Source of the DNA: Candidatus Hinthialibacter antarcticus
GTDB lineage: Bacteria > Hinthialibacterota > Hinthialibacteria > Hinthialibacterales > Hinthialibacteraceae
DNA length: 64,000 bases
Direction: 5' to 3'
Assembly: GCA_030765645.1 (NCBI GenBank)
Contig: JAVCCE010000072.1
Span: 1 to 64,000, forward strand
Below the pieces are notes generated by a model that did not search any database, had not been told where the DNA came from, and saw only the letters and a program-made list of their open reading frames with translations. This document shows, one piece after another, positions 9,199 to 18,500 of the stretch (its first letter is position 1; every line of letters begins with the position of its first letter). The position numbers and the translations under genes were made by a program.

Positions 9199-10199
9199 TT
9201 ATGTACCTTACAATAAAAGGGGTTGTAATGCAAGGTGTGTTTTTGCTGGGATTTTCTTGCATTTTAGCTTTGGGCTGAAAGAGTATGGGTTTGTGCGCTC
9301 ATGCCTTGCCTTGGTGGCTACGAGGTGGTATTGGCTGGGATTTATATGCTCTTGCTCAGGCGTAATTGTGTTGAAAGGTATGGTGGTTTGTTTGTTATGA
9401 GTAGAGGGCGGGGTGAAGTGCTGAGGCTCATATGAATTCTTTTATCTACTGGACTTAGTCGAGTTTAGTTTATCTTTGTGGGCGCTTGCTTCGCTGGTGT
9501 TGCTGTGGTATTTTGTTTTCGTAGTGGACTTAGTTAAGTTGAGTTTTGTCTTCGCCTCGGTGGGGATTGGTGAGTTATTTACGCGTTTCATGGTTAATAT
9601 TGTTTATATATCTGTTTTGTATGGAGTTATGATTACTGTGTGGTAATACTGCTTAAGTGTTGCTGGCTCGAGATGGTTTGTTTTTAAGGTTAAGTATGCT
9701 TATCTAGAATTTACTTTAATTTAAGTGGATTTTTATGATGGATACTGCTGTTTTAATTGGCAGGTTTTTGCCTGATTTATAAAATTATAATGAATAATTA
9801 TTCTCGAAAACATCGCTTACGGTCCACATAGATATGCTTGAAATTGACACGGCGAATCCTTCTGAATGATTTCATATCCTGGTTTGTTAAAATACTTGAT
9901 ATAATAAGTGCAGATTAATGAATTGATTATAAACATTATGAATTGCGGAATACCTGATTACCTAAGGTTATGTTGCTGGTTGTGGCCTCGTTTTTATATT
10001 ATGTAATTATAATAAACGAATAACATGATAGATTTTATTATTCATTCCTTTGAAGAAACAAAAATCGCGTAGATGAGGCAAGGGGATTGAGGGGGTATAG
10101 AAGTTAAAGTGAATTATTAAGAAAAGTTCATGTGTTTTATATGTTTTGGTTTGAAAAAGCGTAATATGTGTTAGGGGTGTAGTCTTAAGTGCATGTTAA
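9199..10199. other. 1-kb gene-free, G/T-skewed AT-rich region
   Basis: No convincing coding frame exists on either strand. The plus strand is unusually poor in C and A and rich in G and T from about 9230 to 9780, then becomes A/T-rich. An imperfect direct repeat with a 75-bp spacing is visible: GGACTTAGTCGAGTTTAG at 9451 and GGACTTAGTTAAGTTGAG at 9526. Small AT palindromes such as GAATAATTATTC occur near 9791. No tRNA, rRNA or riboswitch core was recognised. It could be a decayed gene, a long 5' leader or promoter region of the PadR gene, or an unrecognised structured RNA. Confidence 0.6.
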
Positions 10200-10646
10200 T
10201 TAGATGGTTTTGGAGTTCAGTTCAATCGTGACAGGGCCATCATTGACTAACTCAACGTCCATCATGGCGGCGAAGCGCCCTGTTTCAGTACGGACGCCTT
10301 TTGAGCGGCAATAGTCTACTGCCTGGTTGTAGAGTTGCTCTGCTTTTTGGGGTGGAGCGGCGGCGTCAAAATTTGGCCTTCTTCCTTTGCGGCAATCAGC
10401 GAACAGCGTGAATTGAGAGACGATGAGCAACTCTCCCTGAATATCAAGTAGCGACTTGTCGAATTTTCCGTCTTGATTTGCGAAAATGCGCAGATTACAA
10501 AATTTATCAACCAGCCATTTCATGTCATCAGCGCTGTCGTCTTTGGCAACGCCAAGTAGTACAAGCAGTCCTTGACCAATCTGACCAACCATCTCTCCAT
10601 CAATTGTGACAGACGCGCGCGATACGCGCTGTAAAATCGCTTTCAT
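10200..10646 (-). CDS. dtd: D-aminoacyl-tRNA deacylase
   Basis: Cytoplasmic proofreading enzyme that hydrolyses D-aminoacyl-tRNA (and glycyl-tRNA-Ala), protecting translation. At 148 aa it has the family length. The two active-site loops are intact: SQFTLFADCRKGRRPNF with the SQxTL motif near residues 78-82, and the cis-proline motif NDGPVTIEL near 136-144. The start MKAILQRVSRASV is typical, and a GGAG ribosome site lies upstream. It follows the 211-aa orphan gene by 45 bp on the same strand and is probably co-transcribed with it. Nothing unusual in the protein. Confidence 0.97.
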   Translation of the reverse strand: MKAILQRVSRASVTIDGEMVGQIGQGLLVLLGVAKDDSADDMKWLVDKFCNLRIFANQDGKFDKSLLDIQGELLIVSQFTLFADCRKGRRPNFDAAAPPQKAEQLYNQAVDYCRSKGVRTETGRFAAMMDVELVNDGPVTIELNSKTI

Positions 10647-10691
10647 TGCAATTCATCTCCAAAATAGGGAATTCAGCGGCAGGGAAGTCGG

Positions 10692-11327
10692 TCAGCGTGA
10701 TTTTTCGATTTCGAGTTTTTTTTCTTGCAGGTAGATAATTTTTCCCGGCAGTTCGCGCAGCAGCCGTTCGGCTTTGATTCGGTTTGCGGTGTTGGAATAT
10801 GTGCCTTGCTGGTTATGGATGGCTTGTTCATCCTGACGAACGCGATTGAGAATTTCCTTTGATTGGGCGATTTCTGAATCAAGCGCTTTGAGGTCGGACG
10901 ATTTTGTCTGAAATTCGGTCAGAAAATCATCTTTCTCTTTTGAAGGCAAGAAAGGCTTGCGTGAACCTTGCACCGAAGACGTAGATGGCACGACATTGAC
11001 GGTTTTGGGTCTGGGCGTATATCCGCTTTTCTTTAACGGTTTGCTTGCTTCTTGTTTTTTAACCAATTGGTCGAGCATAAAGATCAACTGAGGGATGCGT
11101 GATTCCGGCGGTCGTTGAATCGGACTGGGCTCTCCACTGGGGGGAAGCGCGGAGGGACCGGGCATTCCAAGAGCGGACAGCATTCCACCGTCATCCTCTT
11201 GATACATCTGCCGGAAGCCTTCGATCATCTTTTTGACTTCGGGGTCCTGGCAAGCGATATGCTCTCCACGTTTGATTGCGGATTGCAATTTATCTTCGAG
11301 GATTTTTCGGCGTACAAACTTGCTCAT
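10692..11327 (-). CDS. Orphan charged protein with Pro-rich linker and C-terminal coiled coil (211 aa)
   Basis: Not recognised. The N-terminal third is helical and basic (SKFVRRKILEDKLQSAIKRG). A proline/glycine/serine-rich linker spans about residues 48-75, a second basic linker follows (about 93-125), and the C-terminal 80 residues form a likely coiled coil (LKALDSEIAQSKEILNRV, GKIIYLQEKKLEIEKSR). No signal peptide or membrane helix. It precedes dtd by 45 bp on the same strand, so the two probably form a small operon, although a shared function is not obvious. The gene diverges from the TPR lipoprotein at 11485. Existence is supported by frame length and the orderly operon spacing. Confidence 0.75.
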   Translation of the reverse strand: MSKFVRRKILEDKLQSAIKRGEHIACQDPEVKKMIEGFRQMYQEDDGGMLSALGMPGPSALPPSGEPSPIQRPPESRIPQLIFMLDQLVKKQEASKPLKKSGYTPRPKTVNVVPSTSSVQGSRKPFLPSKEKDDFLTEFQTKSSDLKALDSEIAQSKEILNRVRQDEQAIHNQQGTYSNTANRIKAERLLRELPGKIIYLQEKKLEIEKSR

Positions 11328-11484
11328 GGTTCGTCCCTCATGTAATCTCGGCTAAGATGCCGCGAATCCTGGACAATGTATTGTCCGATTCCGTTGATTG
11401 TGGTTAAATGCATGTATATTCTCCACATCTTTATTAATCGGCCTCAATCGCTGAATATTAAATCTAGGGTAACTTGATAATCGT

Positions 11485-12462
11485 ATGAAATCCACTTATT
11501 TTTCTTCAGCTCTTTCTGGAATCATGGCTGCGACCTGCTGCGGCGTTTTGATGGTTGGCTGCCAAACCCAGGAAACGAACCTATTTAAGCAGAATATCCA
11601 TGACTCGCTTGAGCACTATTATGATGGCGAAAACCTCGAACGGCAGCGGGATTTTGACGGCGCCGCAGAGGCGTATAAAAAGTCCATTGAGATTTCTGCC
11701 AGACCGCGCGCGTATTATCGGCTCGCAATGGTTACGATGGCCGAAGGCGACTATCAGTCAGGAGAAGCCTATTTGCGCGAGGCCGTGCGGCTAAGCCCAT
11801 CTTTCACGGAGGCGCAGCAACGCATTGAAATGCTGCAGGAGAAAAAGGCGAGTGGAGACACAGACCCCGCCTCTCCTTGGGGGCCGCGCGCAGGCGACGC
11901 GGCTTCGGCGGATGCACCTCAAACTGAAGTGAATCCCACGCCTCAAACTCCAGTTGTGTCTGAGCCTTCAGTAGAAGAAAACACGGCTCCAGCCGCAGCA
12001 CAGATTGATGCAAATCAAGAGGCGAGCCAAGCGTTCCAAAACAAAAATTGGCAACAAGCGTTGACGCTTTACAGTCAGCTGGCGGAGAGCGACCCCAATA
12101 ATGCGCTGTTTCAATACAGGCTTGGATTTGTTCATCAGCAAATAGGGAAGCCCAGTGACGCGGCCGCTGCCATCGAAAAAGCGGTTGAACTGAATCCCGC
12201 TTTTGCTTCTGCGTGGAACGATCTCGGTATTGTTTATGAGTCGATGGGGCGTTCTAGTGAAGCGGTTGGCGCTTATCAGAACGCCATCGCAAAAGGGCCT
12301 GAGAACAGCGCTTATTACAATCTCGCCGTCTTGATGGAAAAACAGGGCGAGTTTAAAGAAGCCATTTCGTTGTATGAGAAATTCATAGCGTCTGAGAGAC
12401 CGGGCGAGTTTAAAGATCGCGCTGAAGCCCAAATGACGAAATTGAGGCGGTATGCCTACTGA
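11485..12462 (+). CDS. TPR-repeat lipoprotein
   Basis: Predicted exported lipoprotein with tetratricopeptide repeats, a protein-protein scaffold of the periplasm or outer membrane. The N-terminus has a Lys, a hydrophobic stretch and a lipobox-like LMVGC at residues 22-26, so Cys26 would be lipidated; the -3 residue is Met, which is not ideal. TPR units are visible near 45-110 (ERQRDFDGAAEAYKKSIEIS, EGDYQSGEAYLREAVRLSP) and 180-310 (QNKNWQQALTLYSQLAESDP, GRSSEAVGAYQNAIAKGP, QGEFKEAISLYEKFI), separated by an Ala/Pro-rich linker around 118-170. The last 11 bases overlap the next gene, implying translational coupling. The exact partner is unknown. Confidence 0.85.
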   Translation: MKSTYFSSALSGIMAATCCGVLMVGCQTQETNLFKQNIHDSLEHYYDGENLERQRDFDGAAEAYKKSIEISARPRAYYRLAMVTMAEGDYQSGEAYLREAVRLSPSFTEAQQRIEMLQEKKASGDTDPASPWGPRAGDAASADAPQTEVNPTPQTPVVSEPSVEENTAPAAAQIDANQEASQAFQNKNWQQALTLYSQLAESDPNNALFQYRLGFVHQQIGKPSDAAAAIEKAVELNPAFASAWNDLGIVYESMGRSSEAVGAYQNAIAKGPENSAYYNLAVLMEKQGEFKEAISLYEKFIASERPGEFKDRAEAQMTKLRRYAY

Positions 12463-12886
12463 TATGGCTGCAACCAGCAGTCTTGCTCAATCACGCTTAC
12501 TTGACGTTGTTTTGGAAGCGCAGCGGCTTCTCGAGCGACGAATGATGCGCATCAGCCAGGCCGTAGATGGGGTTGCGCTATCGATTGCGTCAGTGCGAAA
12601 GCATTTTGGCGAGGAGATCCATTTCATGTTGAAGAACAAGTTAGGCCTCACGAAAAACCAGGCGCAGAAACTATTTTACGATTACAAGAACAAAGGGAAA
12701 GATGAAGACCCGGAAAATGGCTCCAAAGATCAGCAACCGGGGCAGCCTGAGGAGCAAGGGAACGTCGAGCAGAAGATTTCGATGATTATGAATTACATGC
12801 ATGATACTTCCACCAAATTAGACCAGATTGAAAAAGACATCTCATACCTAAAAGAGCAAGTGGACCGGATTCTAGAGAAAATCTAG
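12452..12886 (+). CDS. Small coiled-coil protein coupled to the TPR lipoprotein gene
   Basis: Not recognised. A 144-aa, probably cytoplasmic protein with an amphipathic N-terminal half (LLDVVLEAQRLLERRMMRIS), a basic middle (KNKLGLTKNQAQKLFYDYKN), a short disordered acidic/Gln-rich linker (about 88-108), and a C-terminal coiled coil (TKLDQIEKDISYLKEQVDRI). The ATG at 12452 has GAGG four bases upstream and overlaps the previous stop by 11 bp; a second in-frame ATG at 12464 is possible but has poorer spacing. The overlap suggests co-expression with the lipoprotein. Function unknown. Confidence 0.75.
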   Translation: MPTDMAATSSLAQSRLLDVVLEAQRLLERRMMRISQAVDGVALSIASVRKHFGEEIHFMLKNKLGLTKNQAQKLFYDYKNKGKDEDPENGSKDQQPGQPEEQGNVEQKISMIMNYMHDTSTKLDQIEKDISYLKEQVDRILEKI

Positions 12887-13080
12887 AATCCACAGTTTCA
12901 TTGATTTATCCACCAGTTAAGTTTACATAATATATATTATGCGAATATGAGGTGCGGTTTTTTAATCCGCCTCTGCAATGAACTTTCTGTCTTTTTTCAT
13001 TCCTTTCTCCCTTTAAAATCGTAATACAGAACGAATACTATGGATTGCAAATCCAGATAGATACCGTTGAGGAGCGTATA

Positions 13081-14490
13081 ATGAGAGTTTGGGTTTTCCT
13101 GTTTGCAGTTGGGTTCTTGATTTCACCTGCTTTTTCAGAACCAACCACCGATTTAGCCCAGCATGACGCTGAGACGAAATTAATCGTCTTGCAAAATCCC
13201 TATCTGCAGGTGTTTCTTTCCTACGATAACCAGATTCACTTGCAGTCAATTACATATAGCAACCAGCCCTTCCTGCGGGTTCCTGATGGCGCTTCTTTTC
13301 CAACAGGCTCAAGGCTCAAATTGTATAAGAAGCATCCCAAGGAATCGCGCGAAGAGTATGCCCTGCCAAATAAATATACCGCGCAGGTTGTTTCGGATGG
13401 CGAAAAATCAAAGATTGATATCCAAGGCCAGGATGGACCGGTATTCCAAATTCAGAGTTCTTACCTCTTTAAGCAAAACGAATCAACGCTTTATATTGAA
13501 TCCAAAATCACCAATCAGTCTGACGAGACGATTGAATTTTATCCCAGCGAAGAAAATGTCTATAGCACCGAATTCGGCGTTAGTGGGATGTTAAATCCTT
13601 ATTTTCGCTTATATGCACCGGTTTCTGATGAGATTTCTTCTGTCACGGATATGAAATTTCTATCTGGAAGTCCTGGAGATAAGCAATTTAAACTCGATAA
13701 AGATAAAGGGATTTTTGAATTGAAGCATGAACGCCGTGGAGCGGAATTCATGTTTACGAGAGATGAAAACTGGCTTGCTGCGGCTACCGTTCGCGATATT
13801 GTTAAAAAAACAGGAATGGTGTGTAGCGTCGATTATAAATTCAATAAACCTCTTGAAAATGTTAAAGATAACGTGATAGTCCTCTTAAGCAATTTTAGCA
13901 AGGATAATAAAATATCTACAGACAAGCAGGGTGTGCTTCGAGGTATTAAACCGTTATCAACTCATGTCACCTATGTTCATGGAAAAGTGCGGTTAGCGGC
14001 GGGTGAATCTATCTCCTACAAACAAACTTGGGGGTTGGGATCAAGCATTTTACCGATAACGACTGTAGAAAATGGGATTGCTTATTTCAGGCGCCTGGAA
14101 GCGTATAAAGTTGAGAACGGCTTTGCGCTGTTTTCGATTTCAACCAACCCCGCTAAAGGTACAGCGGCGTTTCAATGCGTTGGCGATGATGGACTTCCCT
14201 TCCGAACGGATACAGTCGTTGTACTGAACCCATTAAATCCTGGCATGGGAACGACGGAAGTCGAAGCCAATCTCCCACTGGTGGTTTCCAGTAATTATAA
14301 TTTTGGCATCGTTCTGCCCGCAACTGCACCGCAAATAGCAGAATTAAGAGGATTTGCGACGCAAGAAACCCCGTCGATTACAAAATCATTGCGGTTTGTG
14401 ATTTTAGACCCGGAGACTGATGAGCCGATCCGCATCATTGATGAGGTCGAAGGCCCTTGGAAGGATTATGCCCCAGGAGTGATTAAATAG
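13081..14490 (+). CDS. Secreted orphan protein, probably beta-rich (469 aa)
   Basis: Not assigned to a family. The start chosen is ATG 13081, preceded by GAGGAG; it gives a clean signal peptide (MRVWVFLFAVGFLISPAFS-E), so the mature protein is periplasmic or surface exposed. The frame is open upstream to 13045, but those residues would sit before the signal peptide. The mature protein reads as alternating beta strands (LQVFLSYDNQIHLQSITYSN, STLYIESKITNQSDETIEFY), reminiscent of mutarotase-like or YidC periplasmic beta-sandwich folds, but no catalytic motif is evident. It ends 3 bp from the convergent lptG gene. There is no operon partner. Confidence 0.78.
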   Translation: MRVWVFLFAVGFLISPAFSEPTTDLAQHDAETKLIVLQNPYLQVFLSYDNQIHLQSITYSNQPFLRVPDGASFPTGSRLKLYKKHPKESREEYALPNKYTAQVVSDGEKSKIDIQGQDGPVFQIQSSYLFKQNESTLYIESKITNQSDETIEFYPSEENVYSTEFGVSGMLNPYFRLYAPVSDEISSVTDMKFLSGSPGDKQFKLDKDKGIFELKHERRGAEFMFTRDENWLAAATVRDIVKKTGMVCSVDYKFNKPLENVKDNVIVLLSNFSKDNKISTDKQGVLRGIKPLSTHVTYVHGKVRLAAGESISYKQTWGLGSSILPITTVENGIAYFRRLEAYKVENGFALFSISTNPAKGTAAFQCVGDDGLPFRTDTVVVLNPLNPGMGTTEVEANLPLVVSSNYNFGIVLPATAPQIAELRGFATQETPSITKSLRFVILDPETDEPIRIIDEVEGPWKDYAPGVIK

Positions 14491-14493
14491 AGG

Positions 14494-15615
14494 TCAGATC
14501 GTTTTTTTCAGCCGCCAGAACAGATAGACGGTTAAAAACATGCAGATAAAATTGGCTGCCCAAGAACCGACCCAGGGCTGTATAAACCCCGTTTTCGCAA
14601 TACTGCTCCCCAACATGAGTACCATAAAATACGAAATAGCGGCGAGCAGCCCCAGCCCGACGCCAGAGGCTTGGCTTTTAAGGTTGGTTGTCAGGATAAA
14701 CCCATAGGCCATTAGACCTAAAAAGAAAACTGAAAACGCAAACGCGTCTTTGATGCGTAAGTGAATTAGGTATTCTCGCGGGTTTTCTCCCATCGCTGTG
14801 ATTTCAGACACAGTGCGAGACAAATCTGAGCGGGACATTTTTTCAGGGTCGCTGCTGACCTGCGAAAATTCCACTAATTTGCTTGGAGTGCGGCCAATCA
14901 TGTAGGGGTGTTCTTCAAACTGCTCTCTGAGAATCGAGCCGTCTTCTTGCACATAATGGGCTTGTACGTTATACAGGTTCCAGGCGCCCGCCTCAGCGTT
15001 ATAGCGGGCTTGCTCGGCGTCTAATCGGGCCGAAACAGTTTCTTGCTCTCCACGGAACTCAAAGATGGTCAGGCCGTATACGACTTGGCTGTGGGGTCGG
15101 TATTCTTGGATGTGAAAAACCCGTCCCTCTTCCCCGTAGAGCCAGAATCCCTGCATGGTATCCAGGCTTCCGGTGTCACGGTTCATCTGGATCAACATTT
15201 CCGCTTTTGCAGAGAACCGGCTGCTGACAAATTCGTTCACGAAATAAAGTCCGGCCATAATGACCAACAAGAGGCCGATTAACGGCGCCGCCAGGCGATA
15301 AGGATGATAACCGCCGACGAATAGCATCAGCATTTCATTGCGGTGTACCATGCGGCCTATCGCAAGTACGACGGACAGAGTGACGATAATGGGAGACGCT
15401 TTGGCGATTTCATGAGGAATACAAAGCAGAACGTAGGTGAGTCCCGCAAAAAAAGAGAGATCGTTTTCAATGATTTCTCCCAATTCATCGAACAAAAGCA
15501 AGACGAAGGACAACGAAAAAAACAGCGCCGCCATAAATGCGAGCGACTGCAATAATTCAAACAAGATCAAGCGATCTACTGTTTTTATGCCCCATGTACG
15601 GCTTCGGATCATCAC
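14494..15615 (-). CDS. lptG: LptF/LptG-family LPS export permease (second of pair, LptG-like)
   Basis: Inner-membrane permease of the YjgP/YjgQ family. With LptF and the LptB ATPase it extracts lipopolysaccharide from the inner membrane for transport to the cell surface. It has three N-terminal membrane helices (about residues 15-120), a soluble beta-jellyroll domain (about 130-270) and three C-terminal helices (about 275-370), at 373 aa, the family size. The early motif DRLILFELLQSLAFMAALFF and the FALIAIPL-like pattern fit. Its ATG lies inside the end of the upstream lptF gene (4-bp overlap), so the two are translated together. Which of the two is strictly LptF or LptG cannot be settled by eye. 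Confidence 0.9.
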   Translation of the reverse strand: MMIRSRTWGIKTVDRLILFELLQSLAFMAALFFSLSFVLLLFDELGEIIENDLSFFAGLTYVLLCIPHEIAKASPIIVTLSVVLAIGRMVHRNEMLMLFVGGYHPYRLAAPLIGLLLVIMAGLYFVNEFVSSRFSAKAEMLIQMNRDTGSLDTMQGFWLYGEEGRVFHIQEYRPHSQVVYGLTIFEFRGEQETVSARLDAEQARYNAEAGAWNLYNVQAHYVQEDGSILREQFEEHPYMIGRTPSKLVEFSQVSSDPEKMSRSDLSRTVSEITAMGENPREYLIHLRIKDAFAFSVFFLGLMAYGFILTTNLKSQASGVGLGLLAAISYFMVLMLGSSIAKTGFIQPWVGSWAANFICMFLTVYLFWRLKKTI

Positions 15616-16742
15616 AACCGCCTAAATCGGTTTAGTAAATATAATGCAAAAATTGCCGCGATGAAATTCGGAGTCCACAGGCCGAGCCAGGGAGAAATCG
15701 CTCCATCTTCGACCATCGTTTTGCCGAAATTCAACAGGTTGTAATAGAGAAAAATCACTAAAATGGTGAGACCATAACAGGATGAGCGTTTTCCATAGCC
15801 GGACAGCATTCCCAGCAAGGAACCGATCACTGCCATAATCAAGGCCGCAGCGGGCAATGAGTAGCGCCGGGATTGCTCCATTTGCATTTGTTTGGCTTTT
15901 TTGAAGAACCAGCGTTTGGTTTTTTCGTTTGTTTCTTGGTCATATCCCTGCCAGAGTTCGGCTGTTTTGTGTTTGAGTTCCGCCCCGCTATAGCGTTGTT
16001 CTTCCGGCCCGGTTCGGGCGAACTTGTTGAGTAAGGCCGGGATGCCGATCGAAAAGGTCATGCGGTCGAAGTCGATCAAAACGTCGCGCTCTGGATGCGG
16101 CATTTGGTGCAGACGCCCGTCATCCAGCGTGAATGAGATACTGCTGTTTTCGGGAGAGTATCCGATGGATGCGCTTGGTGATGAAATCACTCCGGCGATG
16201 CGTCCGTCGCGCTCTTCAAATAGTTTGAGGTGGCTCATTTTGCCGCCATTGACGCCGCGCGCGGAGATAATCATGTCGCCGAGATGAGAAAATTGGCTGG
16301 GACGTATGCCGGCGGTGGCGGCGTTTTTGAGCACGTCCGCCGCTGTTTCGCGGACAATACGCAAGCCTTTGGGAGCGATGCGGTGGCCCCACCAAAGCAA
16401 CATCATGGTCAATATTAATCCTAAGATGATCGCCGGAACCAACAATTGAAAGGGAGAATACCCAACTGAGCGTAATGCAGTGAATTCATTTTCTTGAACC
16501 AGGCGCCCATAGACCATCATGGTTGCCAACAAGACCGCCATCGGCAGCGTCAACAGTATTATGGATGGCAGTAAAGAGGAAACCAGTTCGATTGTGGTCG
16601 TCATCGACGCCCGGCCCGCAACCAGAAGTTCGGTCAGGTTGAACAAGCGCCGGAGAAGAAAGACAAACGTGAATAGCACCACGCCTTCACCAACGGCGCC
16701 GAGTAATTCTATAAACGTGATGCGATGGATGAGTTTCAACAT
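15612..16742 (-). CDS. lptF: LptF/LptG-family LPS export permease (first of pair, LptF-like)
   Basis: First gene of the permease pair, 376 aa, with the same plan: helices near residues 10-125, a periplasmic jellyroll domain near 130-280, and helices near 290-370. Typical segments include LPMAVLLATMMVYGRLVQEN and EFTALRSVGYSPFQLLVPA, the coupling region that touches the LptB ATPase. It is transcribed divergently from the glycosyltransferase at 16890 and overlaps the next gene by 4 bp. lptB, lptC and lptA are not in the window. Its presence shows that the cell has an LPS-bearing outer membrane. Confidence 0.9.
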   Translation of the reverse strand: MLKLIHRITFIELLGAVGEGVVLFTFVFLLRRLFNLTELLVAGRASMTTTIELVSSLLPSIILLTLPMAVLLATMMVYGRLVQENEFTALRSVGYSPFQLLVPAIILGLILTMMLLWWGHRIAPKGLRIVRETAADVLKNAATAGIRPSQFSHLGDMIISARGVNGGKMSHLKLFEERDGRIAGVISSPSASIGYSPENSSISFTLDDGRLHQMPHPERDVLIDFDRMTFSIGIPALLNKFARTGPEEQRYSGAELKHKTAELWQGYDQETNEKTKRWFFKKAKQMQMEQSRRYSLPAAALIMAVIGSLLGMLSGYGKRSSCYGLTILVIFLYYNLLNFGKTMVEDGAISPWLGLWTPNFIAAIFALYLLNRFRRL

Positions 16743-16889
16743 AGTCGCTCTAGATCAAGAATCCCTGTAAGACTGTAACCGCCTGCCCGCTCAGTTGGAC
16801 GGCCCGGTAAATGCGTCCACTTGGTAGATGGGAATCTTCTTCATTCGGGTTCGCTTTCCGCAATAACTTCAATACGGTATCCTACTGTT

Positions 16890-18500
16890 GTGAGTAGACA
16901 AATCCCAGCGATTCAACCCAAATTGATTCTCTTAGCGGCAGTTCCCTGTCTGGCGTTTGCAGCATGGTTCTATTCATTTTCTTTTGGCCTGGTTGATGAT
17001 GCGTATATCCCGCTGGTTTATGCGCGCAATTTTCTGGCGGGACACGGCATTGTGTTTTACCCCGGCGGCGAGGAAGTGGAAGGGTTCACAAGCCCATTCT
17101 GGTTTTTGTTAATGGCGCTGATGGGTTTGTTTGGCGCCCCACTGCCAAGCGCGGCGAATGTGGTTAGTTTGATTTGTGGTTTTCTCTCGTTGCTTTCAGT
17201 TTTCTATATCTATCGCGATTTGTTTTGCGAAAATTCTCAATTCAATCTATGGCCCATGCTGGCTGCTGCGGCTTTGGCGTCAGATGTTGGTTTTGCTGCA
17301 TGGTCTTCGTCAGGGCTGGAGACTTCCCTGTTCGCGCTTGTTCTTCTTTGGTTATTTTGGTTGTATGAAACAAAGCGTCCTGCCTGGGCTATTTTTTTAT
17401 GCCTGCTGGCGGCTTCGTTGTCTCGCCCCGAAGCGGTACTTTTTATTGTTCCAATCAGCATTGGATTGTTGCTGCGCGGGAACTGCAAGAAGGCGCTGGT
17501 TTCAGGGCTGATCTTTTGGTTGCTCCCTCTCGTTATATTTGAAGTGGGGCGTTATCTCTATTTCGGCGTCTGGCTTCCCAATACATTTTATGCAAAACAC
17601 GACTTTGGCGGGTTGCAATTATTGCATCGTGGTTTCAGTTATTTATACACCTTTCTGGTTCCGCGCCCATTGTTATGGATCGCGACTTTGTGGCTGCTGT
17701 TTTCATGGGAAGACCGAAAGACGGCCTTGCGCTGGTGGGGGTGGATTGGAGTCTATGTGATTGGCGTCGTTGCTGAAGGCGGCGACCATTTTGCCCTGCA
17801 CCGATTTTTTGTTCCGATTTTACCGCTATGGACGATGGCTGCCGTTCGAGTGATTCAAATGGGCTATCAAAAATTATTGCAATACGTCGCTTCCAGCAAA
17901 CATCAAAAATTAAACGTCGTATGCGTTGTGTTGGCTGGGCTCAGTTTGTATGCGTATTCATGGCAATTATTCCATTATGAAGATCGCGACGCCTATCGGT
18001 TTTCGACCGGCGCCCGGCGATATTTAAGCGAAGTCGAATGGACAAAAAATTGGCTCTTAATAGGAGAATGGCTTAAGCGACGCTATCCCGAAAATACTGT
18101 AATTGCTGTGACGACTGCGGGAGCGATCCCGTATTCGAGTGAGTTGCTCTGCATTGACATTTTTGGACTCAACACACGAGAGATTGCTCATACGCCGGTC
18201 TCTGACCGGGAACGTCTCTACGCCGGGCATGAAAAAAGCAACCCGGACTATGTATTCGGGCGAAAGCCTGCGTTTATTCAGCTATTTCCCCTTCTGTTCT
18301 TTTCCTCGCGTGAATATCCTTTTGCAGGAGCCTATCACAGCGAAGATGCGCGGCGGGAATGGCTTGAATCAATGTTAACATTTCACGCGCAGATTGATTT
18401 GTGGAACCATTCAGCGTTTCAAGAACAATACGCGTTTAAAACTTTGGAAACCGAACACGGGTTCATCTCTATTTTCGAGCGGAAGGATTTTTATGACTGA
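16890..18500 (+). CDS. GT-C-type membrane glycosyltransferase
   Basis: Predicted polytopic inner-membrane glycosyltransferase that uses a polyprenyl-phosphate sugar to build a cell-surface glycan. The signature is the periplasmic loop after the first helix: GLVDDAYIPLVYARNF, with the catalytic-type Asp pair, followed by GHGIVFYPGGEEVEGFTSPF. That pattern is shared by mycobacterial AftB-like enzymes and many uncharacterised bacterial proteins. About ten hydrophobic helices follow, then a soluble C-terminal domain (about 390-536). I chose GTG 16890 (MSRQIPAIQPKLILL), just before the first helix; the frame is open further back to a TTG at 16821. No strong ribosome site is visible for either. The stop overlaps the next gene by 8 bp. 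Donor and acceptor are unknown. Confidence 0.82.
   Translation: MSRQIPAIQPKLILLAAVPCLAFAAWFYSFSFGLVDDAYIPLVYARNFLAGHGIVFYPGGEEVEGFTSPFWFLLMALMGLFGAPLPSAANVVSLICGFLSLLSVFYIYRDLFCENSQFNLWPMLAAAALASDVGFAAWSSSGLETSLFALVLLWLFWLYETKRPAWAIFLCLLAASLSRPEAVLFIVPISIGLLLRGNCKKALVSGLIFWLLPLVIFEVGRYLYFGVWLPNTFYAKHDFGGLQLLHRGFSYLYTFLVPRPLLWIATLWLLFSWEDRKTALRWWGWIGVYVIGVVAEGGDHFALHRFFVPILPLWTMAAVRVIQMGYQKLLQYVASSKHQKLNVVCVVLAGLSLYAYSWQLFHYEDRDAYRFSTGARRYLSEVEWTKNWLLIGEWLKRRYPENTVIAVTTAGAIPYSSELLCIDIFGLNTREIAHTPVSDRERLYAGHEKSNPDYVFGRKPAFIQLFPLLFFSSREYPFAGAYHSEDARREWLESMLTFHAQIDLWNHSAFQEQYAFKTLETEHGFISIFERKDFYD

Noticed and set aside
12887-13080. Terminator hairpin near 12945-12975
   Set aside because: GAGGTGCGG and CCGCCTC can pair only with a bulge, and no T-run follows directly, so I did not list it.
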